Below, piece after piece: positions 18,090-26,570 of a stretch of 64,000 nt of DNA (its first letter is position 1; each line of letters opens with the position of its first letter). Source of the stretch: JAGVSZ01 sp963716855 (GTDB lineage Bacteria; Pseudomonadota; Gammaproteobacteria; Burkholderiales; SG8-39); the NCBI GenBank assembly GCA_963716855.1, contig CAVQUV010000006.1, forward strand, positions 119,793 to 183,792, written 5' to 3'. The notes below the pieces were generated by a model that ran no database searches, had not been told where the DNA came from, and saw only the letters and a program-made list of their open reading frames with translations. A program made the position numbers and the translations under genes.

Positions 18090-19043
18090 TCAACGGAACG
18101 CGGCGGCGAGCGCGGTCGCGTTGTAGTCAAACAGGCCGAAGTAGTCCCTGGCCGCGGGCACCGCGCCGACGGCCGAAGCGAGGACGACCACGCGCGCGCC
18201 GGTCTTGGCCGCGAGGAAGCTCGTGTTGCGCTCGGGTTCGTGGGGCTCGCGCACGATCACGGCGATCTGCCGCTCGCGCATCGTGCGGAGGAGGCCCGCC
18301 AGATGCGCCGGGCTCGGCGGTACTCCGGCGCGCTCCTCGATGAAGCCGGAGAAATTGAGCCGGAAGCGCCGCGCGAAGTAGGCCCAAGTGTTGTGATAGG
18401 CGATCATCGGCCGGCCCTGGAGAGGGGCGAGGGTGCGCTCCCATCCGGCGAGCTTCGCCCGCAGCTCGTCGACGAACCGCAGGTGCTGCGATTCATAGAG
18501 CTTCGCGCCGGGCGGATCGAGCCTCGCGAGCGCCTCGAGAATCGTTCCCGTGATGATCTCGGCATTGGCGGGATCGAGCCAGTAGTGCGGATTGCCGCTG
18601 CCGTGCGCGTGCCCCGCAGTCGGGCCGACCGCGGCGCCGCGTACGTCGAGCACGGCGATCGCGAACGAGGCATCGACGTACCCCGCGCCGCCCCGACCGA
18701 GCTGCGGGTTCTGCGCCTGCGCGAGCAAGCGGTCGAGCCAGAGGTCGTAGTCGAGGCCGACCCGCACGACGAGGCGGGTGGTTTTCAGGCGGGCGAGATC
18801 CTGAGGCCGCGGCTGGTATTCCTCGGCGTCGAGGCCAGGGGGCACGATTGCGCTCGCGCTCACCCGCGCGCCGCCGACCGCCTCGACGAGGCTCGCGAGC
18901 ACGGTCGTGGTAGCGAGCACTTCGAGCCGATCCGCGCCGACGGCGAGCGCCGGCACGGCGCCGAGCGCCAGTGCCAGAACCCAGGCGGCGGCCCGCGCCG
19001 CCCGCAGCGACCTCCCGCGTTCGCCTACTTCGGCACCTGCCAC
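18090..19043 (-). CDS. ZnuA-like metal ABC transporter substrate-binding protein
   Basis: A cluster 9 (ZnuA/TroA) periplasmic metal-binding protein of about 317 residues. After a signal peptide (AAAWVLALALGAVPALAVGA) come LEVLATTTVLASLVEAVGG, a short His-containing loop (GHAHGSGNPHYWLDP, metal ligands), YHNTWAYFARRF and the C-terminal half with a possible ligand Asp in LFDYNA. The start is uncertain: the frame runs on upstream into the broken amidase, and I choose a GTG at 19043 that lies inside the end of that gene. The transporter's permease may be the ZnuB-like protein at 15380-16660; the ATPase is not in the window. Confidence 0.85.
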   Translation of the reverse strand: MAGAEVGERGRSLRAARAAAWVLALALGAVPALAVGADRLEVLATTTVLASLVEAVGGARVSASAIVPPGLDAEEYQPRPQDLARLKTTRLVVRVGLDYDLWLDRLLAQAQNPQLGRGGAGYVDASFAIAVLDVRGAAVGPTAGHAHGSGNPHYWLDPANAEIITGTILEALARLDPPGAKLYESQHLRFVDELRAKLAGWERTLAPLQGRPMIAYHNTWAYFARRFRLNFSGFIEERAGVPPSPAHLAGLLRTMRERQIAVIVREPHEPERNTSFLAAKTGARVVVLASAVGAVPAARDYFGLFDYNATALAAAFR

Positions 19044-20305
19044 AGGCTCTTCGGCAGCAGGCAGTGGACGTTCTTCTCGCCGGCGGACACGGCGCCGACG
19101 CGGCAGTCCATCGCGACGCTCGCGAGCCCGTACGCATCGAGGCGCGCGACGCCCTTCGACTTCTGCAGCCATTCGATCATGTTCCAGGACGCTTCGTTCA
19201 TCGCCTTGTTGAGGATCGGCGTCGCGGACGTGGGCGACGTAGTACGCCGCGGTCTCCTTGGTCGGGCGCTCCAGATCTTCCTTGCCCGCCGGGTTCTTGG
19301 GATTGAGGCAGTGGATGCCCTTCTTGATGTTCACCACCTGGGAGATGCGGCAGTCGGACACGGTGGGCATCAGCGCTGCGGCCTGGTCGGTCGAGAGCTT
19401 GCGCTGCTCCGCGAGGAACTTGACTGTCTGGGCTTGCGCCATGTCCGAGGCCTTGTTCAGGTCCTGGTCGAAGCCCATGGTGATCCACGACCTCGGGCGT
19501 CTCGATGCGCGGGAAGTCGAGCGGTTTGCCTCTTGATGCACCTCGACCGTGATGTTCATTTCCTTGTAGGCGGTCTCGATCGCGGTGAGGTTCACCTCGC
19601 CGTTGCCCTGCGCCGGCATGCGAATCGCCGGTCCAGAGCAGAGCACCCTTGCACCCAGACCGGAACGTAGAGCGTCGTGCCTTCGACGAGGTCGCGGATG
19701 TCCATGTTGCCCGCGTACTCGCCGGGCGGCACGGAGCTGTAGCGGCCCGGATCCTTGCGCGCGACTCCGATCGTCCCGGGGAAGGGCCGCAGCGGGATAT
19801 ACACGCCGGGCAGGAACTCGGTGATCTTGCGGTCCATGTCGAGGTAGAGGTACTTCACCTGCCCGTCCTGGAACTCCTTGGGAAACTGGCCGAACATGCC
19901 GGGCACGTTGAAGTTGGCGGCATAGGCGCGCGGCACGATGCGATTGATCTTCACCTTCAGCACGTCACCCGGCTCGGCGCCGGTGACGTAGATCGGCCCG
20001 GTCACCGTGTGCGGGCCGCGGCCGGGGAAATCAGTGCGCAGCTTCTTGATCTCCTCGATGGTTCGCCCCGGCACGACCTGGTTGTGGGAATGCATCATCG
20101 TCTCGAGGACGATCGTGTCGCCGGAGTCGACGGTGAGCACCGGCGGCTGCGCATTGTCGAACCAGCCCCATTGCGTGGTCTCGAGGGTCGCGGGGAGCAG
20201 ATACAGCTTGCCCGTCACCGCGCTCCACGTGGCGCTCGCCTGCCCATGGGCAGTGCCGATCGCGAGCGACGCCAGGGCAACGATCAGGCCTGCTACGTGA
20301 CGCAT
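19025..20305 (-). pseudogene. Acetamidase/formamidase paralogue broken by several indels
   Basis: A second copy of the exported amidase family at 16763-18076. It begins with a signal peptide (LIVALASLAIGTAHG) and reads cleanly for about 215 residues to VPVWVQG. Frame changes then occur near 19651, 19615, 19535, 19490 and 19217, each fixed by adding or removing one or two bases. With these corrected it continues through GNGEVNL, SWITMGFDQDLNK, the same two C-x13-C units and ends SLWQVPK. It is either decayed or read with indel errors. Its stop overlaps the likely start of the ZnuA-like gene. Confidence 0.85.
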
Positions 20306-20611
20306 CGTGGTTCTCCTCGGGAGTAGGCGCGGCGCAAACTTTACTCCGGTTCGGCGCAGCCGCGGCCTGCGCCTGCGCCGCAGAGGCCTCGGCGGAAAAG
20401 TCGGCCTCGCCCGCCGTGGCGCGCTCGGCGACGAACGATGTCAAGCTCTGCCTGGAGGCCGGAGTCCCGACGCGGGTTGCGCGCGCGGTGCGCCACCTGT
20501 AGCTTTTGACGCTCGGGGCGGTCGACGCGCTGAAGGAATTCACGACCATCGTGCAAGTCCTGGAGCGATGGGGCGGGGTGGACGCGAAGGGACGATGACG
20601 GAGGAGAGAGC
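20306..20611 (+). other. 306-base stretch with no supportable gene
   Basis: Between the broken amidase and the MBL-fold hydrolase. Two short plus-strand stretches read in protein-like fashion (one ending RAVRHL then a stop; the next LTLGAVDALKEFTTIVQVL then a stop), but neither has a convincing start and I do not recognise them. They might be the remnant of one small gene. A ribosome-binding site (gaggagag) just before 20612 belongs to the next gene. Confidence 0.4.
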
Positions 20612-21415
20612 ATGGCTCAACCCGAGACCTACGAGATCTACGCCATCAAGTACGGGGACCACCAGCGCCTCGCCGGCGAGAACTTCATCGGCGGCGACCC
20701 GCACAACGGACCGATGCCGCTCGACTACTTCGTGTGGGCCATCCGCGGCCGCGACAAGACGTGGATCGTGGACACCGGCTTCGACGCCGCCGTAGGGCGA
20801 CAGCGGCAGCGCAACGTGCTGCGTTGCCCGAGCGAGGGGTTGCGTGCGCTCGACATCGACCCCGACAAGATCGAGGACGTGATCATCACGCACATGCACT
20901 ACGATCACTGCGGCAACCACCAGTTGTTCGAGCGCGCGCGCTTCCACGTACAGGACAAGGAGATGCGCTACTCGACGGGCCGCTGCATGTGCCATTCTGT
21001 GGTGCGCTACGCTTTCGACGTGGAGGACGTCGTCAAAATGGTGCGCCGTGTTTATGCCGGGCGAGTGGTGTTTCACGACGGCGACGAAGAGATCGCGCCG
21101 GGGCTGAGCGTGCATTTCGTCGGCGGCCATACGATGGGCCTGCAGATGGTCCGGGTGTGGACGCAGCGGGGCTGGGTCGTGCTTGCCTCGGACGCGAGCC
21201 ACTACTACGCGAACATGGAGCAGGCGCGGCCGTTTCCGATCGTCTACAACGTCCCGGACATGCTCGCCGGGCACCAGCGCGCCTACGCGCTCGCGAGCTC
21301 GCCGCAGCACGTCATCCCGGGTCACGATCCATTGGTGCTCAAGCGTTACCCCGCTGCGGCGCGCGGGCTGGAGGGCATCGTGGCGCGGCTGGACGCGGAG
21401 CCGACCGCCGGTTAG
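20612..21415 (+). CDS. Metallo-beta-lactamase-fold hydrolase, AHL-lactonase type
   Basis: A 267-residue metallo-hydrolase. The dinuclear zinc motif HxHxDH is present in THMHYDHCGNH, followed by a His in FVGGHTMG, an Asp in LASDASHYY and a last His in VIPGHDP. The layout resembles the N-acyl-homoserine lactonase (AiiA/AttM) subfamily, which opens lactone rings of quorum-sensing signals, although many relatives cleave other lactones. No signal peptide is visible, so it is likely cytoplasmic. It stands alone, with a good Shine-Dalgarno site and no co-directional neighbour close by. Confidence 0.85.
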   Translation: MAQPETYEIYAIKYGDHQRLAGENFIGGDPHNGPMPLDYFVWAIRGRDKTWIVDTGFDAAVGRQRQRNVLRCPSEGLRALDIDPDKIEDVIITHMHYDHCGNHQLFERARFHVQDKEMRYSTGRCMCHSVVRYAFDVEDVVKMVRRVYAGRVVFHDGDEEIAPGLSVHFVGGHTMGLQMVRVWTQRGWVVLASDASHYYANMEQARPFPIVYNVPDMLAGHQRAYALASSPQHVIPGHDPLVLKRYPAAARGLEGIVARLDAEPTAG

Positions 21416-21474
21416 GAACGTCGCTGCGCGAGCGGAACGGGCCACGACTCGCTGGGTATCACGGTGGACACAAG

Positions 21475-21559
21475 AAAACGGGCTAGCAGATCGCTAGCCC
21501 GTTGTATTCTCTGGCTCCCCGAGCGGGAATCGAACCTACGACCTGCGGATTGACAGCCC
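21475..21559 (-). repeat. Degenerate copy of the tRNA-Asn 3' half and terminator (candidate att site)
   Basis: An 85-base segment matching 26360-26444 at about 73 positions by eye. On the minus strand it carries the tRNA 3' part from the anticodon region to CCA (AATCCGCAGGTCGTAGGTTC ... CGGGGAGCCA), followed by a perfect 11-bp hairpin (21477-21487 with 21493-21503) and a T run. The 5' half of the tRNA is absent, and the T-stem pairing is partly lost. This is the arrangement expected when DNA integrates into the 3' end of a tRNA gene, leaving a partial copy at the far end. Confidence 0.75.
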
Positions 21560-21570
21560 CCGTCAGGATT

Positions 21571-21603
21571 TCACGACTCGTAACTTTACGTGACGAGTCG
21601 TGA
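21571..21603. repeat. Perfect 11-bp inverted repeat next to the tRNA fragment
   Basis: TCACGACTCGT (21571-21581) is mirrored by ACGAGTCGTGA (21593-21603), with an 11-base spacer in which two further pairs are possible. It starts 12 bases from the tRNA-Asn fragment. There is no T run after it on either strand, so it does not look like an intrinsic terminator. It could be a protein-binding site linked to integration or simply a folded remnant. Confidence 0.7.
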
Positions 21604-21736
21604 CTTGTGAAATGCTGAGCTTAGTGCAGAGCCACGTGCAGGTCACAGGGCCAGCACAACCTCAGCAATCACCTGACGGCAGCACGTGCACTCGAAGCGG
21701 AGCGGACGGTACACGCCTACCTGCACGCGGTCTCGA

Positions 21737-21982
21737 TCACACTCTCAACCCCGGCAATTCACCATCGACGAGCTGGCGGGCATGGTGCGTCCCGAACTCC
21801 AGTGCATCGCGGGCGGACGAGAATACTGCGGGTTGGTCGACGATAGCCTGCTCTCTGGTTAGCGCAGCGGTGCGGCGGAGGCGGATGATCGAGATGTGGG
21901 GCCGCCACTTCCTCGGCCCCGACAAGAAAATGGCACTCACCGTGATTGCGCAGTCCTCATGCTGAAACTTGCAGAGAGCCAT
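21737..21982 (-). CDS. Small hypothetical protein inside the candidate island
   Basis: An 81-residue reading frame starting MALCKFQHEDCAITVSAIFL. I do not recognise it with certainty. Its composition looks protein-like (KWRPHISIIRL, AVFSSARDALEFGTHHARQL), and an amphipathic C-terminal helix recalls small betaproteobacterial hypothetical proteins. A GGAGG sequence 8 bases upstream of the ATG supports this start over the upstream in-frame ATG at 22111. It lies alone on the minus strand. The opposite-strand frame at 21600-21965 has lower protein character. Confidence 0.45.
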   Translation of the reverse strand: MALCKFQHEDCAITVSAIFLSGPRKWRPHISIIRLRRTAALTREQAIVDQPAVFSSARDALEFGTHHARQLVDGELPGLRV

Positions 21983-22335
21983 TTGCTGTGCCTCCACTCC
22001 AAGTTGAGGGTGTGTTCGAGGGGGGCACGATCCGCGCGCGGGGCTCCCAGGCGATCGCCAGGTGCGCCGGCTACTACGCGAGCGTCTTCGATCGCCAGTC
22101 ACAGCGCTCATGCGCTACGGTGCCGCTACGTCCCTCCGTACACGAGGTTGCGAATTAAATATGCTGCCGTCATATCGAACGAGCAACTTTTCCAATCCTC
22201 CAGGCGAGCACTTCGTCACGATGCTAGGTGCCTGTCGTGCATTTGCGACATGTTGTGGTCTCGACCGCTTCTACCCGCGAAGGTCATCGTCTTCGGGACA
22301 TAAGGGCGGGGCAGGTCATCGGTCGTAAGGAGTGA

Positions 22336-22373
22336 TTCGACCGACGGATGGCGAATCCGTCGCTTGGGTCGAA
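22336..22373. repeat. Hairpin repeat, copy 1
   Basis: A folded unit with outer arms TTCGACC/GGTCGAA, inner arms GACGGAT/ATCCGTC, a 5-base loop and a short 3' bulge. The core from GGATGGCG to CGTCGCTTGGGT (22346-22369) recurs at 22489-22512 with two mismatches. It has no T tail, so it is more like a REP-type element than a terminator. Confidence 0.55.
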
Positions 22374-22477
22374 CACTCGATGTCCTCTCTCAACACTGAG
22401 GCTGACCCTCTTTCAGTACCGCTCGACGGTGGAACTTTCCGGCTCCTTGGTGCCCGTCAGGCTGCCAAATGAATAAG

Positions 22478-22512
22478 GTTCCGCCGGGGGATGGCGGAGC
22501 CGTCGCTTGGGT
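22478..22512. repeat. Hairpin repeat, copy 2
   Basis: A second copy of the unit at 22336-22373. Arms GGTTCCGCC (22478-22486) and GGCGGAGCC (22493-22501) pair with one wobble position, followed by the conserved CGTCGCTTGGGT. The arm sequences differ from copy 1, but the ability to fold is kept. It ends just before the nitric-oxide reductase remnant. Confidence 0.5.
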
Positions 22513-22518
22513 GAAGAC

Positions 22519-24644
22519 TGGGCCAGGCGGTGTTCCTCAAGTACGGGCTGATGAACAACGGCACGATCTGGGGCCACGGCGGCATGCTCGGGCCCGATTT
22601 CTCCGCCCAGACCTTGCATAACCTGGCGCTGTTCTTCGCCGAACGGATCGCGCAAGCCAGCTTCAGAGGCCCCCTACGCCAGCCTGAGCGCCCGCCGAGA
22701 AGGGCGGTCGTGGACGACGCGGCGGTCGCGTTCAAGACGAACCGGTTTGACGCCGGCCAGCGAGTACGCTCACGCTTCCGCCCGGCGCCAAGGAAGCCTT
22801 TGATTCCGAGATTGCGTACTGGACGGACTACTTCAAGGATCCGGCGAAGAACGGCGGGCTCACGAAAGGGGCGGTATCCGACCCGAAGGATCTGCGGCAG
22901 CTCACGGCGTTTTTCGTGTGGACCGCCTGGGCTTCGGCAGTCCAGCGCCCCGGCAGCTACGCATTCATATACCAACAACTTTCCCTACGATCCGCTGGTC
23001 GGCAACCATCCGACCGGCGGCAACGGTGCTCTGGAGCGCGGTCAGCCTGCTGTTCCTGCTGGGTGGCATCGGGATCGTGCTGCTCGCCTTCGGCAAGTTC
23101 GATTACCTCGGCTGGCATGGCGGTCACGCTGATATTGCCGCAGCCCGCCGGCGCGCGCTCGACCGACTGTCACGCCTGCCCAGGCGGCAACGCTCAAGTT
23201 CATGCTGGTGGCGGCGCTGCTGTTTCTCGCCCAGACGCTGATCGGCGGCGCGCGTCGCGCACTATCGAGCGGAGCCGGGGGACTTCTACGGCTTCGACCT
23301 GTCGGCATGGCTGCCGAGCAACCTGCTGCGCGGCTGGCACTTGCAACTCGCGATATTCTGGATCGCGACCTCATATGTCGCCGGCGCGCTGTTCGTCGCG
23401 TCGGCGCTGGGCGGTGGCGATCCGAAGGGCCAGCGCACGCTCGTCGCACGTGCTCTTCGGCGCGCTGGTCGTGGTAGTCGTCGGCAGCCTGCTCGGCCAG
23501 TGGGCCGGCATCCAGCAACCTGCTCGGCGATCTGTGGTTCTGGATCGGCAATCAGGGCTGGGAATACCTGGAGATCGGGCGTTTCTGGCAGATACTGCTG
23601 ACGGCCGGCTTACTGTTCTGGTTCTGGCTGGTGTTCCGCGCGGTGCGAGCCAGCGCAGGGCGAACCCCGACCTGAAGCCGTTCGTCATCTTTTTCTGATC
23701 GCCGCCTTCGCAATCCCGTTCTTCTACCTGCCAGCCTTCTTCTTCGGCGACAGGACGCACTTCTCGATCGTGGACGTCTGGCGCTTCTGGCTCATCCATC
23801 TTTGGGTCGAGGGTTTCTTCGAGTTTTTCATCACGGTCGTCGTCGCCGTGATTTTCTATCAGCTGGGCATAGTCAGGCGCATGACGGCGCTACGCGTGAT
23901 CTATCTCGATGCCATCCTCTATTTCGGCGGCGGGCTGATCGGCACCGCGCACCACTGGTACTTCACCGGCCAGACGCCGCTCGCGATGGCGCTCGGCGCG
24001 ACGATCTCGGCGCTCGAAGTGGTGCCGCTCACGCTGCTCACGCTCGACGCCTGGGACTTCTACCGGGTGACGCAGCGCCGAGGGCGGGCAGGCTCACCGG
24101 CACCGCTGGACCTTCTTTTTCCTGATGGCGGTCGGCTTCTGGAACTTCGTCGGTGCCGGCGTGTTCGGATTTCTCATCAACACGCCGATCGTGAGCTACT
24201 ACGAGGTCGGCACGACCCTTACCGATCAACCATGGCCACGCCGCCTTCATCGGCGTCTTCGGCATGCTGGGCGTCGGGCTGATGGCGTACGTGGCTGCGC
24301 GAGATCACGGCGGAAGCGCTCTGGCCGCGGGTCGAGAAGTGTCTGAAGGTGTCGTTCTGGGGGCTCAACATCGGCCTCGCGATGATGGTCGTGCTGAGCC
24401 TGCTGCCGAGCGGGCGTGCTGCAGGTGTGGGACGTGATGCGAGAACGGCTATTGGCACGCGCGGTCGGTCGCGTACACCGGCAGCGCGCTCGCGCGCAAC
24501 TCCTGGAGTGGATGCGCACGCCGGGCGACCTGGTGTTCATCTTCGCGAGCCTGGGTGCTCGCCGTGCCGTCAGTCGCTGTCTACGGTTTCCCAGCTCTCG
24601 CGGACTTCTGGAGGGTCGAGGGCCTCGGCCCGCGTGGCGCGTAG
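22519..24644 (+). pseudogene. norZ: Quinol-dependent nitric oxide reductase (NorZ/qNor) remnant
   Basis: Pieces of a qNor catalytic subunit in all three plus-strand frames. In order they include: GQAVFLKYGLMNNGTIWGHG, FFVWTAWAS, NFPYDPLVGNHPTGG, GWHLQLAIFWIATSYVAGAL, VLFGALVVVVVGSLLGQWAG, WEYLEIGRFWQI, HLWVEGFFEFF, GTAHHWYFTGQTP, FWNFVGAGVFGFLINTP, VSFWGLNIGLAMMVVLSLLP and a C-terminal FPALADFWRVEGLGPRGA. The enzyme reduces NO to N2O at a heme/non-heme iron centre, with ligand His residues in the fragments kept (HLWVEGFFE, HH). At least ten frame changes are needed and the N-terminus is missing, so no functional protein can be made from this sequence as given. Confidence 0.88.
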
Positions 24645-24745
24645 TGAAGACACGGCGGGCCAGCCGGCGGGCAAGTGCCGCCTCGATTGAAAACCCAGCC
24701 GGACCTGATCACAATGTTCCTCTCGCCACGAGGAGGAAACAGGAC

Positions 24746-26147
24746 ATGAGCCACGCAAACCTCGAGGAACTGCTGCGGGCGACCGGCAATCCGGTGACGA
24801 TGCTTCGCAACTCGCAGATCGGAGCCTATGTCTATCCGGTGGTTCCGACCGAGTTTTCGAACTGGCGCGACGAGCAGCTTGCCTGGCAGAGAACCGCCGT
24901 GCTCTTCGACCAGTCTCACCACATGGTGGAGCAGTACGTCGAAGGCCCCGACGCCGTCAAACTGCTCTCTGGGCTCGCGATCAACAGCTTCGCGAACTTT
25001 CCGGTCAACAGAGCGAAGCATTACGTTCCGTGCAGCTACGGCGGCCATGTGATCGGCGATGGGATCCTCTTTCACCTGGAAGAAGGGAGACTCGTTTTCG
25101 TCGGGCGCGCGCCGGCCGCGAGCTGGATTCAGTTTCATGCCGAGACCGGCGGATACAGGGTCAAGACGGAAAAGGACGAACGATCGCCCTCCAACCCGCG
25201 CGGCAAGGCGGTCGTTCGCAGGAATTACCGCTTCCAGATCCAGGGGCCCACCGCGCCGCAGGTGATCGAGAAGCTGAACGGCGGACCGGTGCCGGAGATC
25301 AAGTTCTTCCACATGGGCGTCATCAGCATCGCGGGACGGACAGGTCCGCGCCTTGCGTCATGGCATGGCCGGCGCGCCCGGACTGGAAGTCTGGGGACCC
25401 TACGAGGAACGCGAGGAGATCCGGGCCGCCATTGTCGACGCCGGCAGGGACTTTGGGCTCAAGCAAGTCGGCTCCCGGGCCTACGCCACCAACACGCTCG
25501 AGTCGGGTTGGATACCGTCACCGCTTCCGGCGGTCTACACCGGGGAGCAAATGAAGGCCTACCGCGAGTGGCTTCCGGCGGCGAGCTACGAGGGCTCGGG
25601 CTCGATCGGCGGCAGCTTCTATTCCGACAACATCGAAGACTATTATGTGACCCCTTACGAACTGGGCTACGGGCCGTTCGTCAAGTTCGACCACGAGTTC
25701 ATCGGCCGGCCGGCGCTCGAGAAGATCGCGGGCAAGCCGCATCGCAGGAAAGTCACGCTCGCCTGGAACGCCGATGACGTCGTAAAGGTGCTCAGGTCGA
25801 TGCTCGAGCCGGGCGATCCCTACAAGTACATCGACATGCCGCTGTCGAACTACACTTCCGCCTCGTACGACAAGGTGCTGAAAGGCGGGAAAACGGTCGG
25901 CGTGTCGATGTTCGCTGGCTACACCTACAACGAGCGGTCGTACCTCTCGCTCGCCGTGGTGGATCCGGATATCGAGCCCGGTACCGAGGTTAGGCTCGTC
26001 TGGGGAGAGGAAGGCGGCGGTTCGCAGAAGACGACGGTCGAGCGCCACAGGCAGATCGAGATCCGGGCGATCGTCGGTCCCGCGCCTTACTCCAGCATGG
26101 CGCGCACGTCGTACGCAGAGGGTTGGCGCACCAACGCGACGGTCTGA
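24746..26147 (+). pseudogene. LigM-like THF-dependent aromatic O-demethylase, one frameshift
   Basis: A GcvT-fold protein of about 466 residues if one extra base near 25340 (in GGGACGGACAGG) is removed. The sequence resembles Sphingobium LigM from memory: MLRNSQIGAYVYPVV, AVLFDQSHHMV, HVIGDGI, FVGRAPAASW, then RHGMAGAPGLEVWGPYE, AYATNTLESGWIPSPLPA and FVKFDHEFIGRPALE. LigM moves the methyl group of vanillate or 3-O-methylgallate to tetrahydrofolate. A strong ribosome-binding site (aggagg) precedes the ATG. Everything else is intact, so this may be a recent break or a sequence error. It is the best preserved gene in the candidate island. Confidence 0.85.
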
Positions 26148-26359
26148 AGACCTGGGGCGGCCCCGTACGCGGCGGGCTTCGCCCACCCCCACGGGCCGTC
26201 TCCATCTGGAGCGCCGTCTCCGACCTCGCCTCGACGCTCGCTTGGCCTTTGTCGGCGAGCAAAACGCTCGCGTCGTCGAGGAGGACGACGTAGCGATCGA
26301 TCGCCGGAGAGCCCGCAGCGGCGGGGACCGCGCTCGTCCTCAGCACCGGTCGAGAATCG

Positions 26360-26388
26360 AAAACGGGCTAGCGCATCGCTAACCCGTT
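26360..26388 (-). terminator. Intrinsic terminator of tRNA-Asn
   Basis: A 12-bp stem (26362-26373 with 26377-26388, one mismatch/wobble) followed on the minus strand by TTTTC, 9 bases past the tRNA CCA end. The same hairpin is copied at 21475-21503. Confidence 0.8.
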
Positions 26389-26444
26389 GGAATTCCTGGC
26401 TCCCCGAGTAGGGATCGAACCTACGACCTGCGGATTAACAGTCC
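26360..26444 (-). repeat. tRNA-Asn 3' half plus terminator, the reference copy of the 85-base repeat
   Basis: The intact counterpart of the segment at 21475-21559. It covers the tRNA from the anticodon to CCA and the following terminator. Direct orientation and 4.9 kb spacing make the two copies candidate left and right junctions of an integrated element. Confidence 0.75.
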
Positions 26445-26472
26445 GTCGCTCTACCGGCTGAGCTATCGGGGA
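26397..26472 (-). tRNA. tRNA-Asn (anticodon GTT)
   Basis: A complete 76-base cloverleaf including encoded CCA. The acceptor stem TCCCCGA pairs with TCGGGGA; D loop AGCTCAGCCGGTAGAGC, anticodon loop CTGTTAATC and T arm GTAGG-TTCGATC-CCTAC all fit. Its 3' half is duplicated at 21475-21559. Confidence 0.97.
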
Positions 26473-26570
26473 AGCGCGAGGCGGGCATTCTAGTCGAAAC
26501 CCCGCCGGAGCGCGAACCCGGCCTGCGGCGCGTTCCGCCGCAGGCCGGAACTGAGAGCGCGACCTCGTCC

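Larger units (their letters stand above)
21983..22518. other. Non-coding stretch with hairpin repeats, no gene seen
   Basis: Upstream of the nitric-oxide reductase remnant. Base composition is less GC-rich than the surroundings, with several short open frames that show no recognisable protein. Two imperfect hairpin-forming repeats (22336-22373 and 22478-22512) are the only structure I can support. The missing N-terminus of the reductase would be expected at the right-hand end, but I cannot find it. Confidence 0.45.

Noticed and set aside
21512..21559. tRNA-like segment with a GTC-looking anticodon (possible tRNA-Asp)
   Set aside because: The 5' half, D arm and acceptor 5' strand are missing and the T stem is damaged; it is a fragment of tRNA-Asn.
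21600..21965. 121-codon plus-strand frame in the candidate island, checked as an integrase remnant
   Set aside because: No tyrosine or serine recombinase motif is visible, and the opposite-strand small gene has better coding signs.
25990..26346. Minus-strand frame with a protein-like start (DRYVVLLDDASVLLADKG)
   Set aside because: Most of it is antisense to the LigM-like gene and only about 60 codons look plausible; no ribosome-binding site or family could be found.
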